This document shows positions 49,630 through 59,164 of a stretch of 64,000 bases of DNA, piece by piece. The translations under genes and the position numbers were made by a program. The DNA lies in the IMG/VR virus record IMGVR_UViG_3300046804_002963, positions 1 to 64,000 of that record. One strand, given 5' to 3'. The notes beneath the pieces are model-generated. The model made no database searches. It saw nothing but the letters and a program-made list of their open reading frames with translations, and was not told the DNA's origin. The stretch is from a virus. Every line of letters starts with the position of its first letter. The stretch's first letter is position 1.

Positions 49630-51225
49630 TTAGTATGTAATTGTGATTTCTTCTTCGCTAACTTCAAAAGGTTCATCTATAACTTCTGAAATTACTGCTT
49701 TACCGAATACTTTATTACCAATAGGGTGAGCTACTTGTTTTAGTATATCAATATATTTATCAAGGGATTTTTCTAATTGAATTTCGTAAGAATATTCCTG
49801 ATAATAATAGCTATCTTGTAGATATTTGTCTAAGTTAACATGACCTTGCTCATCAACCCATTCTCCACATTCTTTACCTACACCCTCTAAGCTTAAAACT
49901 AATGTAGCATAAAGATCGTTATTGCTAGTATTATAAAATTCTACAGTTTTACCTTCTGTATTAAATCCTAGACCAGATGAGCAAACTACAACTTTATCAA
50001 CTACACCGTTGCCACTAAACGCACCTCCAATAATATCGGCGTTATGTCCCCAGCGCTTACCTTTACTATCTAATATTCCATATGCATATGTTATTGCTTC
50101 AAACACATCTCCGTTAACAGTACCATTATACTGCTTATCTCCGGAAGTAATAGCTCTTAAACTTGCAATTTTACCAATTGTTGCAGTTTTATATACTAAT
50201 GCATCACTTAATGTAGAACTTATAAATGTATGGTTAAGATTTGCACCGTAATCGCCATCAATAATATTTCTATAAGCTTCTGGTCCAATTAATGTATCAT
50301 TATAAGAGAATGTGGTAGTGTTAGATAACGACCCCACTTTAAAATTAGCATATTGACCTGAAGTGGCGGTTTTATAAGTTACCGCTACATTAGAGTTTAA
50401 AGTATAACCATATCCACCGTCTAGAATCTTAAATGTAATATAGCCTTTAGTGAGCAAAGGATTTCTAATTGTAGAGACATAAAATTTTATATTTTCACCA
50501 CTTGTGCTTATTGCAGCTAATTCATCACCTGGTTTATGGCCCTCTGTGGAAGAGTCTGCAGTAGCAATCATAGCAGATCCTCTAACTACTGTAGCTTCTC
50601 TAACATCTAACCCATCATAAATTAATCTTTCTCCTACCATAAAGTTGGAGCCAGTTGATCCACCAGTTATGTTAGTAATATACAACACATAACAAATTTG
50701 ATTACCTAGATAAATTTCTTCTGCGGAAGATACATAGGCAGTTGCACCGCTAGTAGTTCCTGTAATAAATTTATTATCGTAGCTAAAAAATGAAGGTCTA
50801 TTTTCTACTTCAATGTATCTTTTTTCAACCCATTTACTACCAGAAGCTTTAAATATGTCTTTTTGTGGAACATATACTTCTATTTCTTGCTTGTAGAGAA
50901 GCGAAAATAATAATTTTAAGCCCTCTACTGATCCTTTAGATCTATAGACATCTAAGATATGTTTTTCTAAGAGTCTTCTGTCTGAAAGAATATTTTTAGG
51001 AATGCCGTAGAGGTATTTGTTAAAGAAGTGTTCTATATACTGATCTGCAGTATTATCGATATCTCCAGTTTCAAATAAATTTCTATTTTTATAGATATCG
51101 CCTTGCTCTTCAAGCCATTCATAATATGCTTTAACAAACTGAACAAAGTTTTGTCCCTCTTCTTGATAAAAAGAAGGGAATTGAAGAGCTACTAATTCAG
51201 ATATTTTTTTAAAATTTTCAGACAT
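49630..51225 (-). CDS. Baseplate wedge protein in the gp7 position
   Basis: A 531-aa protein. The N-terminal 150 residues are a conserved helical module: LQFPSFYQEEGQNFVQFVKAYYEWLEEQGDIY, DNTADQYIEHFFNKYLYGIPKNIL, RRLLEKHILDVYRSKGSVEGLKLLFSLLYKQEIEVY and VPQKDIFKASGSKW. The rest is beta-rich with GGSTGSNFMVGERL and ITFKILDGGYGYTL repeats. In marine T4-like phages this protein sits between gp6 and gp8, as gp7 does in T4, though it is about half the length of T4 gp7 (1032 aa). It overlaps the gp6 stop by eight bases. A wedge role is secure; equivalence to gp7 is inferred from order. Confidence 0.7.
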   Translation of the reverse strand: MSENFKKISELVALQFPSFYQEEGQNFVQFVKAYYEWLEEQGDIYKNRNLFETGDIDNTADQYIEHFFNKYLYGIPKNILSDRRLLEKHILDVYRSKGSVEGLKLLFSLLYKQEIEVYVPQKDIFKASGSKWVEKRYIEVENRPSFFSYDNKFITGTTSGATAYVSSAEEIYLGNQICYVLYITNITGGSTGSNFMVGERLIYDGLDVREATVVRGSAMIATADSSTEGHKPGDELAAISTSGENIKFYVSTIRNPLLTKGYITFKILDGGYGYTLNSNVAVTYKTATSGQYANFKVGSLSNTTTFSYNDTLIGPEAYRNIIDGDYGANLNHTFISSTLSDALVYKTATIGKIASLRAITSGDKQYNGTVNGDVFEAITYAYGILDSKGKRWGHNADIIGGAFSGNGVVDKVVVCSSGLGFNTEGKTVEFYNTSNNDLYATLVLSLEGVGKECGEWVDEQGHVNLDKYLQDSYYYQEYSYEIQLEKSLDKYIDILKQVAHPIGNKVFGKAVISEVIDEPFEVSEEEITITY

Positions 51226-53005
51226 TGGTGTTTATATTTACTGATATTTTACTAAAATCTATTTTTAAAAATTTACTCTCTTTTACTGTAATATCAGGAG
51301 AGTTTAGTCTAGCATATAAATCAATAGTTCCATTATAGTCATATGCATTAATATCAAAAGATAAAACCCCTGTATCATAATTTACAGTACCAATATTAGA
51401 TTCCAATATAATTACTGGATTTAAAGGAGTAGAGTAATATATTCTTAAATTACCTACACCATCATCTGAAATAAATGCCTGGTAACCAGAATTATTTTTA
51501 ATATACGTAAATGCGTTACTTTTAATAGTTTCTGTTTGACCAGGAACATATGCGGCTGCAGGTTTAAAAAGCTGATTAGAAAATGTAAAATCTACTCTTG
51601 TTTTAACAGTCTTTCTTGGAGCTATTTTATAAATTGCTCTTAATTGCGTATCATTACCTACTACTGCTGCATCAGCGCTATCAATCATAGCTGATAGTTT
51701 AGAGTGTCTTATATCGTCACCAAAATTAACCAAGTACATACTATCATAATCTTTAATCTTATTAATAATATCAGTTCTTAATTGAGTAACTGATTTATTA
51801 GAGAGTAAAGGGTTAAATGACACAGCACTAATTACTTCTGCATAAAGATACTCTGGATCTTTAATAATAGGTTCAGTAGTAATAGTTTTTGTTAAAAGAT
51901 AATTAGATATTTCCGTTTTTAGCTCATCCGATACTATAGGAGATGAACCAAACGGAATCATTGTAACTATAGCTTTACCATACTGAGGTGGATCTGCTTC
52001 TTCTCCACCATATACGTTAACAGTTTTAATTTGAGGAAATTTTTGTTTAATTAGATTAATATAGTCATCTCTTGTTACTGCTCTATTTTGAGTAGTAAAG
52101 AATCTAGGAGCATGAAATTTAATCTCATCTGTATCTTCACGTTCTGATCCATCAGATGCTGCAATAATAGTAGATACAACTACTGGATACTTACCTTCTA
52201 TATCATATGAAGGTTCAAAGTAACTAACTTTATTACCTTGTTCTCCGCTGCAAGAACGATAAAATACTTTTACAATATTACCGTTAACTAGCGATTTTCC
52301 AGTAACATCATCTCCAAAAACTATCTCATACTGGTTGCTTTCATACCCTTGAATAAAGTAAGCTTTTGAATTAGGATTTAATCCATACAAGCTCTCAGCA
52401 ACACTGTAAATTGAATTAGTTGAATCAGTTGATGAATTAATAACTGTAACTTCTATACTATTAGTATCAATATTTTCTGATTGAAGTACATATTTTGTAA
52501 CTCCATCAACAGTAAAATATTCAGTTACTTGTTTACCTTCGTAAATGTAAACATAGTCAGATGTATACACTCCGGTTGAATCTGGAAGTACTACAATAGG
52601 TTCTAATGTAGAATATTCTAACTTTGTTCCATCTACCACTGCCTTACAGGCATAACCTTTAGGTATAAGAACAAAATTAGGTGTCTCATTACCAGTGTTA
52701 ATAGTAAATTGAACTTTCGCGCGCGCCGAGGTTCTAGAACGAGGAACGTAATTTAATTCTTTAGCATGAGATACAACTGAACTCTTAATTTGAGAAGAGT
52801 CAAGAAACATTTCACTCCCTACCATATTAAGATAGTAGGAGTTAAGATATGTGTTGTATGATAGCAAATCAAGTAAAGCGCTTAGATTAGATCCTTCAAA
52901 ATCATAATCTTGAAACTCAGTTTTAGCCTTAAGAAAGTTCTTAAGATTGCTTTTTATACCATCAAAACTTACTTCTGATACACTTAGAAAACCTGTGTTA
53001 GCCAT
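51218..53005 (-). CDS. gp6: Baseplate wedge protein gp6 (baseplate J-like)
   Basis: A 595-aa protein, near the 660 of T4 gp6. It opens GIKSNLKNFLKAKTEFQDYDFEGSNLSALLDLLSYNTYLNSYYLNMV and continues with SQIKSSVVSHAKELNYVPRSRTSARAKV, the hallmark start of gp6/baseplate J proteins. The middle has NRAVTRDDYINLIKQKFPQIKTVNVYGGEEADPP (about 328-361), the conserved J-type core. gp6 forms the inner wedge ring that holds gp25 and gp53. It overlaps gp25 by one base and the next gene by eight, so translation is coupled. Secure call. Confidence 0.92.
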   Translation of the reverse strand: MANTGFLSVSEVSFDGIKSNLKNFLKAKTEFQDYDFEGSNLSALLDLLSYNTYLNSYYLNMVGSEMFLDSSQIKSSVVSHAKELNYVPRSRTSARAKVQFTINTGNETPNFVLIPKGYACKAVVDGTKLEYSTLEPIVVLPDSTGVYTSDYVYIYEGKQVTEYFTVDGVTKYVLQSENIDTNSIEVTVINSSTDSTNSIYSVAESLYGLNPNSKAYFIQGYESNQYEIVFGDDVTGKSLVNGNIVKVFYRSCSGEQGNKVSYFEPSYDIEGKYPVVVSTIIAASDGSEREDTDEIKFHAPRFFTTQNRAVTRDDYINLIKQKFPQIKTVNVYGGEEADPPQYGKAIVTMIPFGSSPIVSDELKTEISNYLLTKTITTEPIIKDPEYLYAEVISAVSFNPLLSNKSVTQLRTDIINKIKDYDSMYLVNFGDDIRHSKLSAMIDSADAAVVGNDTQLRAIYKIAPRKTVKTRVDFTFSNQLFKPAAAYVPGQTETIKSNAFTYIKNNSGYQAFISDDGVGNLRIYYSTPLNPVIILESNIGTVNYDTGVLSFDINAYDYNGTIDLYARLNSPDITVKESKFLKIDFSKISVNINTNV

Positions 53006-53394
53006 TATCTTACTCTTCTTAATACGACTTCTAGAGTAACCGGGGTAATATTATTATTAACTGAAAAAACTATAGTTGCCAAATAAGCATTATCATCTGG
53101 TAGCACTTTAACTTGTACTTCTATAAGATTAGCTCTAGGCTCGTAATTACTAATTACGTCTTTAATTCTTTCTCTAATTAAATACTGTGTATCAGTATTA
53201 ATATTTTCAAATAAAAAAGCTTTTAATCCTGCACCTATTTGAGGACTGAAAGGTCTTTCAAAAGGATCAGTAAATAATAGATTTTTAATAGAACGCTTTA
53301 CACTATTAACATCATACAGCAATGACAAGTCACCTTTGATAGGATGAATGTCTAAATTAACGTTGAAATCTGAAAAAGTACTGTTTATGCTCAT
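53005..53394 (-). CDS. gp25: Baseplate wedge protein gp25
   Basis: A 129-aa protein, the usual gp25 length (132 in T4). It shows GDLSLLYDVNSVKRSIKNLLFT (20-41), PFERPFSPQIGAGLKAFLFE (44-63) and a C-terminal strand TIVFSVNNNITPVTLEVVLRRV. gp25 binds gp6 and nucleates sheath assembly at the inner baseplate. The EPR-like core motif of the family is present as YEPRANL near residue 89. Overlaps gp6 by one base. Confidence 0.93.
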   Translation of the reverse strand: MSINSTFSDFNVNLDIHPIKGDLSLLYDVNSVKRSIKNLLFTDPFERPFSPQIGAGLKAFLFENINTDTQYLIRERIKDVISNYEPRANLIEVQVKVLPDDNAYLATIVFSVNNNITPVTLEVVLRRVR

Positions 53395-53399
53395 TTAAT

Positions 53400-53407
53400 T
53401 ATTTATA
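53400..53407 (-). promoter_or_regulatory. Late promoter-like octamer just upstream of gp25
   Basis: Minus-strand TATAAATA overlaps the end of the 393-aa gene and lies only six bases before the gp25 ATG. If used, the transcript would be almost leaderless. No ribosome-binding site is visible before this ATG. It could be a chance match. Confidence 0.35.
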
Positions 53408-54584
53408 AAGATGTTCTGCATGCTTCTAGATAAAGCGGTTGCTGTTTTTGAACATCATTTCCAACTGATGAAGCTAACTGCCATCCGCCTGTAAAATGCT
53501 TAGTGTTAAAAGGACATCTTTCTGATTCTGCTATACCGCTAGCTAATCCTATTAAGAAAGGAATAGCATTATCTGCTCTTCGAAGTTCTAAAGTAGCAGT
53601 AGTGGCTACATTAAGTACACTTGCTACATTAGAAATTATACCACCCATACTTTGTCCGATAAAAGTGCTAGGAGAAGGTAGTGATGTTGTGCCTATTATC
53701 ATTTTAGATACTACACTACCCAGGCTTAATGCTCCTCCAAAAGATGCAAAGTTTTGCATACCAAAACTAACACACCCGTTACTTCCTTGCTCCTTATTAA
53801 AAGCACCTATTCTTCTGCAGAACAGTTGATCTACTGCTGGAATAGCCGTTGATCCTTCTCCAAAGAAAGCTTTGCCTTGATAAGAAGGAGGAGTAAGTGA
53901 AGGGTTACGTGCTATTTGCTGAGTAGTTAATCTGGTGCCTGTAAGTAATTCAGACATAAAATTACCTATAGCTAAACCGCCTGTTTGTTCAAGCAATGGT
54001 CCTGCTAGAGCTCCAGCAGCTCCTGCAATTGCAGCTACCTTATTTAATAGATTATCATGTTTGTCAGTCTTAGTTTGTACTGCATTAAATCTATTAGCAA
54101 AAGCTTGTATTACTGCAGAAACTGCATTAGCAAGAAAAGCTACTTTATAGATGTCTGGTATTAAGCATATATCTCTAATATTGCGGATATATCTAGTATC
54201 TCCTAAATCAGGCACACCTATTACATCTGCAACAAATAATAAATCGCTTATATTGTCTATGCAAGCTAATATATAGAAAAATTTCTCTAATACATCATAT
54301 GGAATAAATCCTAATAGAGATAACTCTATACATTTTATTCGAATAGCTTCTTTTTCTACATTAGTTAGAATATAGTTAGCATGCGTTCTAGTATAATTAG
54401 GAGGCGCAGTTCTAGAAGCAAGTACAGAAGCTGCTCCTACTAAATTAGCACAAATATTTACTGCTTTACCAAAATCAGAAGTTGAAGCTTTATTATTCGA
54501 ATCACCATAAAAGCCTGGTTGAGTAATTACAGACTTCTGGATAAGTGCGGTTGATTCACAACCAATTACTACATCATCGGCCAT
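53403..54584 (-). CDS. Structural protein of unknown function in baseplate block
   Basis: A 393-aa protein, largely helical and Ala/Ile-rich. Features are an N-terminal region with CESTALIQKSVITQPGFYG, a Cys-containing helical segment (about 80-150), an Ala/Gly-rich hydrophobic stretch VAAIAGAAGALAGPLL near 183-198, and a C-terminal part with LELRRADNAIPFLIGLASG and CPFNTKHFTGGWQL. No named domain is recognised. It lies between the spike gene and gp25, overlapping the spike gene by one base, so a role at the spike or hub, or as an assembly factor, is plausible. The hydrophobic stretch could interact with membrane or line a channel; this is speculation. Confidence 0.6.
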   Translation of the reverse strand: MADDVVIGCESTALIQKSVITQPGFYGDSNNKASTSDFGKAVNICANLVGAASVLASRTAPPNYTRTHANYILTNVEKEAIRIKCIELSLLGFIPYDVLEKFFYILACIDNISDLLFVADVIGVPDLGDTRYIRNIRDICLIPDIYKVAFLANAVSAVIQAFANRFNAVQTKTDKHDNLLNKVAAIAGAAGALAGPLLEQTGGLAIGNFMSELLTGTRLTTQQIARNPSLTPPSYQGKAFFGEGSTAIPAVDQLFCRRIGAFNKEQGSNGCVSFGMQNFASFGGALSLGSVVSKMIIGTTSLPSPSTFIGQSMGGIISNVASVLNVATTATLELRRADNAIPFLIGLASGIAESERCPFNTKHFTGGWQLASSVGNDVQKQQPLYLEACRTSL

Positions 54585-56359
54585 TATGCACTCCTAATTC
54601 CTAAAGCGGCCTTTGCAAAAGAAGGAATAATTCCTTGTCTCTTTTCATTACAACCTGGATCAGCACAAGTTAATACTAGACCATTTGATCCAGAACCAAC
54701 CGGTGCGGCCCAAACGTGGACGTGGATACCGCCTTGATTATTTTTTTCTAGAAACAATTGTCTTGTTGGTGTATTATCTCTCAAGAAAGCTGCCATTTCA
54801 GCTGTCAAGTCGTGACTACCTCTTGGCATAGCCGAGAAGTCGATAGCACCACCTGTACCGTGATTTTTAGTACCTTTTCTAAACCAACTAGAAATTCTTA
54901 CACGACTGCCATACTTGTCTATAAGTGGATCCATACAGTTCCATGCAGTATTCATTGCTTCTTTAATAACAGCCTGGAACTGATCTGGTGAACAAGATCT
55001 AATATCAAGAATATGACCAACAGTTAGATGTCTTGATATTTTTTCATTAGAGTTCATTGCTGATGAAGGGATAGGTAAAGGATTCTGTTCTGACTTACCA
55101 GCACCTGAAATACCTTGAGGTTTATCATAAGAAGATTGAGCAGGAGGAGGGATAGTCTCCCCACTTCTTTCTTGATTTTGTTGAGGTGCACCTGCGCCGT
55201 TGTTACCCTTTGCAGCTGCTTCTGCTCTAGGATTAATAGTATCACCATCCATCTTATACATAACAACCTTACTATCAGGCATTCTCATAGCATTTTTAGG
55301 GAAGTCAGGAGCTTCTCTTACTGTTGTCATATTATCGATAATCATTTCTGGTGTAGCGTATTGTGCTTGAGGTGCTACTTTTGCTGTTGCCGGATCAACT
55401 GGGCTAGCTCCCCCTTCGTTTACATCTACTCTTGCACTACTTCTGATATCCATATTACCAGTAGAGTGTGTCGTCATAGTACCTTTAGTTGTAAACTTAG
55501 CATCTCCAGTAGAAGCTAACGTCATGTTATCTTTAGTAGATACTGACATAGCTTTATCTGCTTTAACATTAAAGCCTTTTTGAGAATCCATGGCCATATC
55601 TTCTTTTGATTGCAATGCCATGTTCTTATATGCGCTTATTGATGTATTAGCATCAGCTCTAGCAGTAAAATTCTTTCCTACATCAAGTGAGTAATTACCA
55701 GTAACTTGAGTACGACCTTCTCCAGCCACCGTAGTTCTAGCATCTCCAGCAACTGTTATCATATGATCTTTAACGATTTCTTGAATAAGTCTGCCGTCTG
55801 TAAACTGTTCAATAGAGCCTTCAACGTAAGTAGACATGTCACCGCCTACCCATATATCAAAATTACCACCTACGTTGAGATCTAAGTCACCGTTTGTTTC
55901 TAAAGTAATTTTTGACTCACCTTTAATGATAATATGACCTTGTGCATGAATAGCACCGTCACCTTTAGGAGCAACTACACCGAAACCCTTTTTACCGGTA
56001 GAGATAATATGAATAGAGCCGTCAGCATCAATCATAACTGTTGCACCTGTATGATGATGCATAGTAATAACGTCACTTCCCATATTGTTATCGATAGTGA
56101 CTCTGTTACCTGTTGGTGAAACAAATCCTTGCACATCGGTAGGTTTTCCAGCACCACCAATTGCGGTACCTGCATTTGGACCAGTATGACCAATTGTTGT
56201 TTCACTACCTATACCAGGCTTTTCTTTAACATCTATACAATAGCCTGGTGTACGTATGGGAGCGTTAATCATCTGAGGTGAGTCGCCTCGAGAAGCACCG
56301 TCGCCTTCTCTATTAACTACTCTACGTGTACGTTCTGAGTCTGATGCAAACTGATCCAT
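54584..56359 (-). CDS. Central spike: gp5 C-terminal-like beta-helix with M15-type peptidase domain
   Basis: A 591-aa protein from the ATG at 56359. A TTG five codons earlier overlaps the previous gene and is less likely. The first about 320 residues resemble the T4 gp5 spike: an OB-like start then short-period beta repeats with VxxGD/VxG (TVAGDARTTVAGEGRTQVTG). From about 440 to 570 is a zinc peptidase of the M15 type: RVRISSWFR, then H-x-x-G-x-A-x-D with H500 and D507 in NHGTGGAIDF, and HVH at 546-548. M15 enzymes cut peptide crosslinks in peptidoglycan. A Pro/Gln-rich linker joins the parts. The protein may carry both puncturing and peptide-cutting functions, complementing the lysozyme on the neighbouring gene. 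Confidence 0.8.
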   Translation of the reverse strand: MDQFASDSERTRRVVNREGDGASRGDSPQMINAPIRTPGYCIDVKEKPGIGSETTIGHTGPNAGTAIGGAGKPTDVQGFVSPTGNRVTIDNNMGSDVITMHHHTGATVMIDADGSIHIISTGKKGFGVVAPKGDGAIHAQGHIIIKGESKITLETNGDLDLNVGGNFDIWVGGDMSTYVEGSIEQFTDGRLIQEIVKDHMITVAGDARTTVAGEGRTQVTGNYSLDVGKNFTARADANTSISAYKNMALQSKEDMAMDSQKGFNVKADKAMSVSTKDNMTLASTGDAKFTTKGTMTTHSTGNMDIRSSARVDVNEGGASPVDPATAKVAPQAQYATPEMIIDNMTTVREAPDFPKNAMRMPDSKVVMYKMDGDTINPRAEAAAKGNNGAGAPQQNQERSGETIPPPAQSSYDKPQGISGAGKSEQNPLPIPSSAMNSNEKISRHLTVGHILDIRSCSPDQFQAVIKEAMNTAWNCMDPLIDKYGSRVRISSWFRKGTKNHGTGGAIDFSAMPRGSHDLTAEMAAFLRDNTPTRQLFLEKNNQGGIHVHVWAAPVGSGSNGLVLTCADPGCNEKRQGIIPSFAKAALGIRSA

Positions 56360-56364
56360 TTTAA

Positions 56365-56748
56365 TTACCCACAATAATTTCTATAAAGAGAATGTAAACC
56401 TAATTCTAATTTTTCACTATCTTCACAAGTTATTTCTGCTGAATCACCCCAACGAGAATGTTCTCTCATCATCTCATAAAGAGTTACCTTCTGTGGTTCT
56501 GAGATATAATAATTTGAATTAATTCTCTTTGCCTTTTCGTTGACAAAAGTATCATCACCACCAATAATACAAACTGTAGCCGAATCTTCTCCAGGCTCCT
56601 CACCCATATACAACATACCATTAACGTCTAAAATATAGTTAAAAGAAGAATATCTATTAAGACTAATTGATTCGTTTCTTTTAGTTCCGGAAAAACTAAA
56701 AGATAAATTTTTTGAAAAAGAAGGTGCTCCAGGAGAAACTAACTTCAT
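56365..56748 (-). CDS. Degenerate amidase-like protein between two spike genes
   Basis: A 127-aa protein. FNYILDVNGMLYMGEEPGE (36-54) and TVCIIGGDD (58-66), then ISEPQKVTLYEMMREHSR, resemble by eye the central strands and helix of T7 lysozyme-type amidases (VGVCLVGG-type strand followed by a TPAQ...L helix). The zinc ligands expected near the N-terminus and in the later helix are not present: the only His are H97 and H119. It may be an inactive domain kept for structure or binding. It overlaps the lysozyme gene by four bases (ATGA). Alternative: an unrelated small protein. Not an established family call. Confidence 0.55.
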   Translation of the reverse strand: MKLVSPGAPSFSKNLSFSFSGTKRNESISLNRYSSFNYILDVNGMLYMGEEPGEDSATVCIIGGDDTFVNEKAKRINSNYYISEPQKVTLYEMMREHSRWGDSAEITCEDSEKLELGLHSLYRNYCG

Positions 56749-57746
56749 GCGCTGTTTCCTTTAGCATTAGCTGATCCAGTATAGGACATAGAAGAATATA
56801 TTTTCTGTGCCATATTCATTTTAGCTCTAAATGTTCCTTCATTCTTATCTACTTGCCACACACCATTAATTTTTTTCCAAGCAGAACCGCGTCCAGACAT
56901 ATAAACTGCAACCATTGCATCTTGTAAATTAGTTGCAACAAGGAGTCTATTATAAGCTTTCTTTTCAGACGTGTGTAATTCATGCCAGAAAAAATCTAAC
57001 TGTTTTTCTAACGGTGGTAAATTTGGAGGTTGAACACGAGTACTTATACCGCAAAATCTTAACATAGGACCATAACGATCATATTTACCTTCACGCCATT
57101 GTCCAATACCATAAGAAGCTTTATTACCCTCTTCTCTATTCCAGTCTGCAGCATTTTTAGCTTGTGGGTTAATACTCGCTCCAGATTCATTTTGTAAGTG
57201 TCCCACTAATGCAGAACAAATTGCTTTAAGGTCTCCAGAATAAGCACCCTCTGAAGTAAACTTTTGCCAAAAATAATTGTAGCATTTTTGAGGGTTGCCT
57301 CCGCCTTCAAGCGCAGTAGTAGTGGGAGCTCCTGTATTACTATCTATATTTCCATTTGCTCTTGTTTCTGCTGGATTAGAAGAGTTAGATTCACTTGTAT
57401 TAGTATCAGTATTATTACTTTGTTTAGGAGAAGAATCGCTTGATCCTTGACCCCCATTAACAACACCAAATACAATTGGTTGTTGACTGTCTACATGGTC
57501 AGCAAAAAAGCCTACAACCCAGGTACCAGGTGTTAACGCGTGACTAACTGTCCCACCAGAAGCTCCTGTAGTTGTAGGCAGCAAAACTAAAGCCCAAGGT
57601 AAGTCACCATCAGATACTTTAGTTGTGTCTTCGGTATGATGTATACCAAATATTCTTACGCGTACACGAGAACGATCATCGCCAATATCTTTGACGACGC
57701 CAACAAACCATCTAAATTTATCACCATAAAAATCTTCTGTTATCAT
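56745..57746 (-). CDS. gp5: gp5-like hub protein: OB-fold plus tail lysozyme
   Basis: A 333-aa protein. Residues 1-98 are a gp5 N-terminal OB-fold (FRWFVGVVKDIGDD, RVRVRIFGIHHTE, LPWALVLLPTTTGASGG, PGTWVVGFFADH, QQPIVFGVVNGG). A Ser/Asn/Thr-rich linker (99-150) leads to a phage tail lysozyme domain (152-318): LVGHLQNESGASINPQAKN with likely catalytic E187, SYGIGQWREGKY, and AMVAVYMSGRGSAW. It cuts glycan strands during injection. T4 gp5 continues directly into the beta-helix spike; here the spike is on a separate gene, 54584-56359. It overlaps the gp27-like gene by four bases. Confidence 0.88.
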   Translation of the reverse strand: MITEDFYGDKFRWFVGVVKDIGDDRSRVRVRIFGIHHTEDTTKVSDGDLPWALVLLPTTTGASGGTVSHALTPGTWVVGFFADHVDSQQPIVFGVVNGGQGSSDSSPKQSNNTDTNTSESNSSNPAETRANGNIDSNTGAPTTTALEGGGNPQKCYNYFWQKFTSEGAYSGDLKAICSALVGHLQNESGASINPQAKNAADWNREEGNKASYGIGQWREGKYDRYGPMLRFCGISTRVQPPNLPPLEKQLDFFWHELHTSEKKAYNRLLVATNLQDAMVAVYMSGRGSAWKKINGVWQVDKNEGTFRAKMNMAQKIYSSMSYTGSANAKGNSA

Positions 57747-59164
57747 TGTTTAGGTTTGCCAGTTTGTGGGTCTATTACAGTATCTTGCGAACGTTGATTA
57801 CCACCATCACTATATTTGGATGATGTAGCCAGCCTATTCAAGTAACCATCTTTATTAACTCTCATAGTAGTAACAGCTCTATCACCTGCTGTTAGAACTT
57901 GTTTTACTTCTGTTACTATAAAGTAACCTGAAATATAGCCATCTTGTTCAACAATATTAAATGCGTGATTTTCTGGTAACTCACAGAATATTATATCACC
58001 TGCGTTTAATTCCATATTAGCAGGAACTGTAATGTTGAGATCTACTTGATTAAGAGCATATAGGTACTTATTAGCGTTGCCAAACTTATATCTAAAATTT
58101 TGAATCATCTGACTTTGATCATCAGAGTCTGGAAAGTTATTTAAGATATAACGAATTCTATTTGAGTATTCTTTTTGCTCTGGTTTATTCTTTACGTAAT
58201 CTATATATTCTTTTGTATTAAGAGGAAATTTACCTAATGTAACTTTACCGGGATTATCATATTCGAGTTCAGTAGGAGTGCTTTCATAACTTTTTTGAAG
58301 CATACTAATCTCAAATAATTCATTTTGAAAATATCCACCCGCAACTTTTTCTATAGATGAAAATCTTTTATTAGTAACAAGATTAGTAATAAATCTTAAA
58401 TCTGAATCACTATCTGTACTCTTTGCTCGACCAAGTTCTACATCCGAAACGTATTTGTATTTCTTATTTTCTATAGTTTTAGCGCCCGCTCCATCTAGCG
58501 CATCTTCTATTAACTTTTGAACTGTTAGAAAATTAAATTTATCCATATCTTCATAAAACAGATATAGAAAGTGGTCTTTATATTCTTTAGCAACTGCATG
58601 CTTAGCCAACCACTGAATAGCAGCTAATGGTCGCATATTTGGAATAACAAACTGTCTTACTTTAATAGATTCTTCTATTTTAAGATCTTTAGTTACTTTA
58701 AATTTTTCTTCTGTATCTTTTTTAATATATTCTTCGTATAGTAGTTTAGCTGCATCTTCTGCACGTTCATTATATGCATGTGATACCATCTTACGAGTGT
58801 TTTGAAGGAACTCAACACTAACAAGATCAATAATAAACATAAGGGCGCGCGCTCTATCGTCAGCTGCGATATCTCTTACACCTTTAATAAGGAACTTAAT
58901 ACTTTTTGTTTCTTCTTTTGATCTCTCAGCAACATTTTTAAATGTATATGTTACGTCTACTATCTCTTCACCATTAAAAGGGTAATTAACAAACAAACCG
59001 ATATTATCGTTAATAAGCATCTCTGCTTGTATAACAGGTTCAAAGATAGATTGAAATAAAGAAAGTTCAACAAATTGCGGTAGGATACTTTGTTTAAAGC
59101 TTCCATTAAACTTATTGATAGTTACTTCTTGTATTTTAATCTGTAAAGGATTAAGATTAGCCAT
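57743..59164 (-). CDS. gp27: Baseplate hub protein gp27-like
   Basis: A 473-aa protein. The start QIKIQEVTINKFNGSFKQSILPQFVELSLFQSIFEPVIQAEMLIND (8-53) and HMVSHAYNERAEDAAKLLYEEY-type segment fit the gp27 hub fold. It also shows VPNMRPLAAIQWLAKHAVAKEY near 173, and near 380 PANMELNAGDIIFCELPENHAF, a tube-like domain. T4 gp27 has 391 residues. In T4 it forms the trimer adaptor between tube and gp5. It overlaps gp5 by four bases and gp53 by one. Its place between gp53 and gp5 matches the call. Confidence 0.82.
   Translation of the reverse strand: MANLNPLQIKIQEVTINKFNGSFKQSILPQFVELSLFQSIFEPVIQAEMLINDNIGLFVNYPFNGEEIVDVTYTFKNVAERSKEETKSIKFLIKGVRDIAADDRARALMFIIDLVSVEFLQNTRKMVSHAYNERAEDAAKLLYEEYIKKDTEEKFKVTKDLKIEESIKVRQFVIPNMRPLAAIQWLAKHAVAKEYKDHFLYLFYEDMDKFNFLTVQKLIEDALDGAGAKTIENKKYKYVSDVELGRAKSTDSDSDLRFITNLVTNKRFSSIEKVAGGYFQNELFEISMLQKSYESTPTELEYDNPGKVTLGKFPLNTKEYIDYVKNKPEQKEYSNRIRYILNNFPDSDDQSQMIQNFRYKFGNANKYLYALNQVDLNITVPANMELNAGDIIFCELPENHAFNIVEQDGYISGYFIVTEVKQVLTAGDRAVTTMRVNKDGYLNRLATSSKYSDGGNQRSQDTVIDPQTGKPKQ

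Noticed and set aside
54758-55519. Plus-strand Cys- and His-rich open frames
   Set aside because: They oppose the spike/peptidase gene, whose domains and catalytic motifs are convincing; no start signals on the plus strand.
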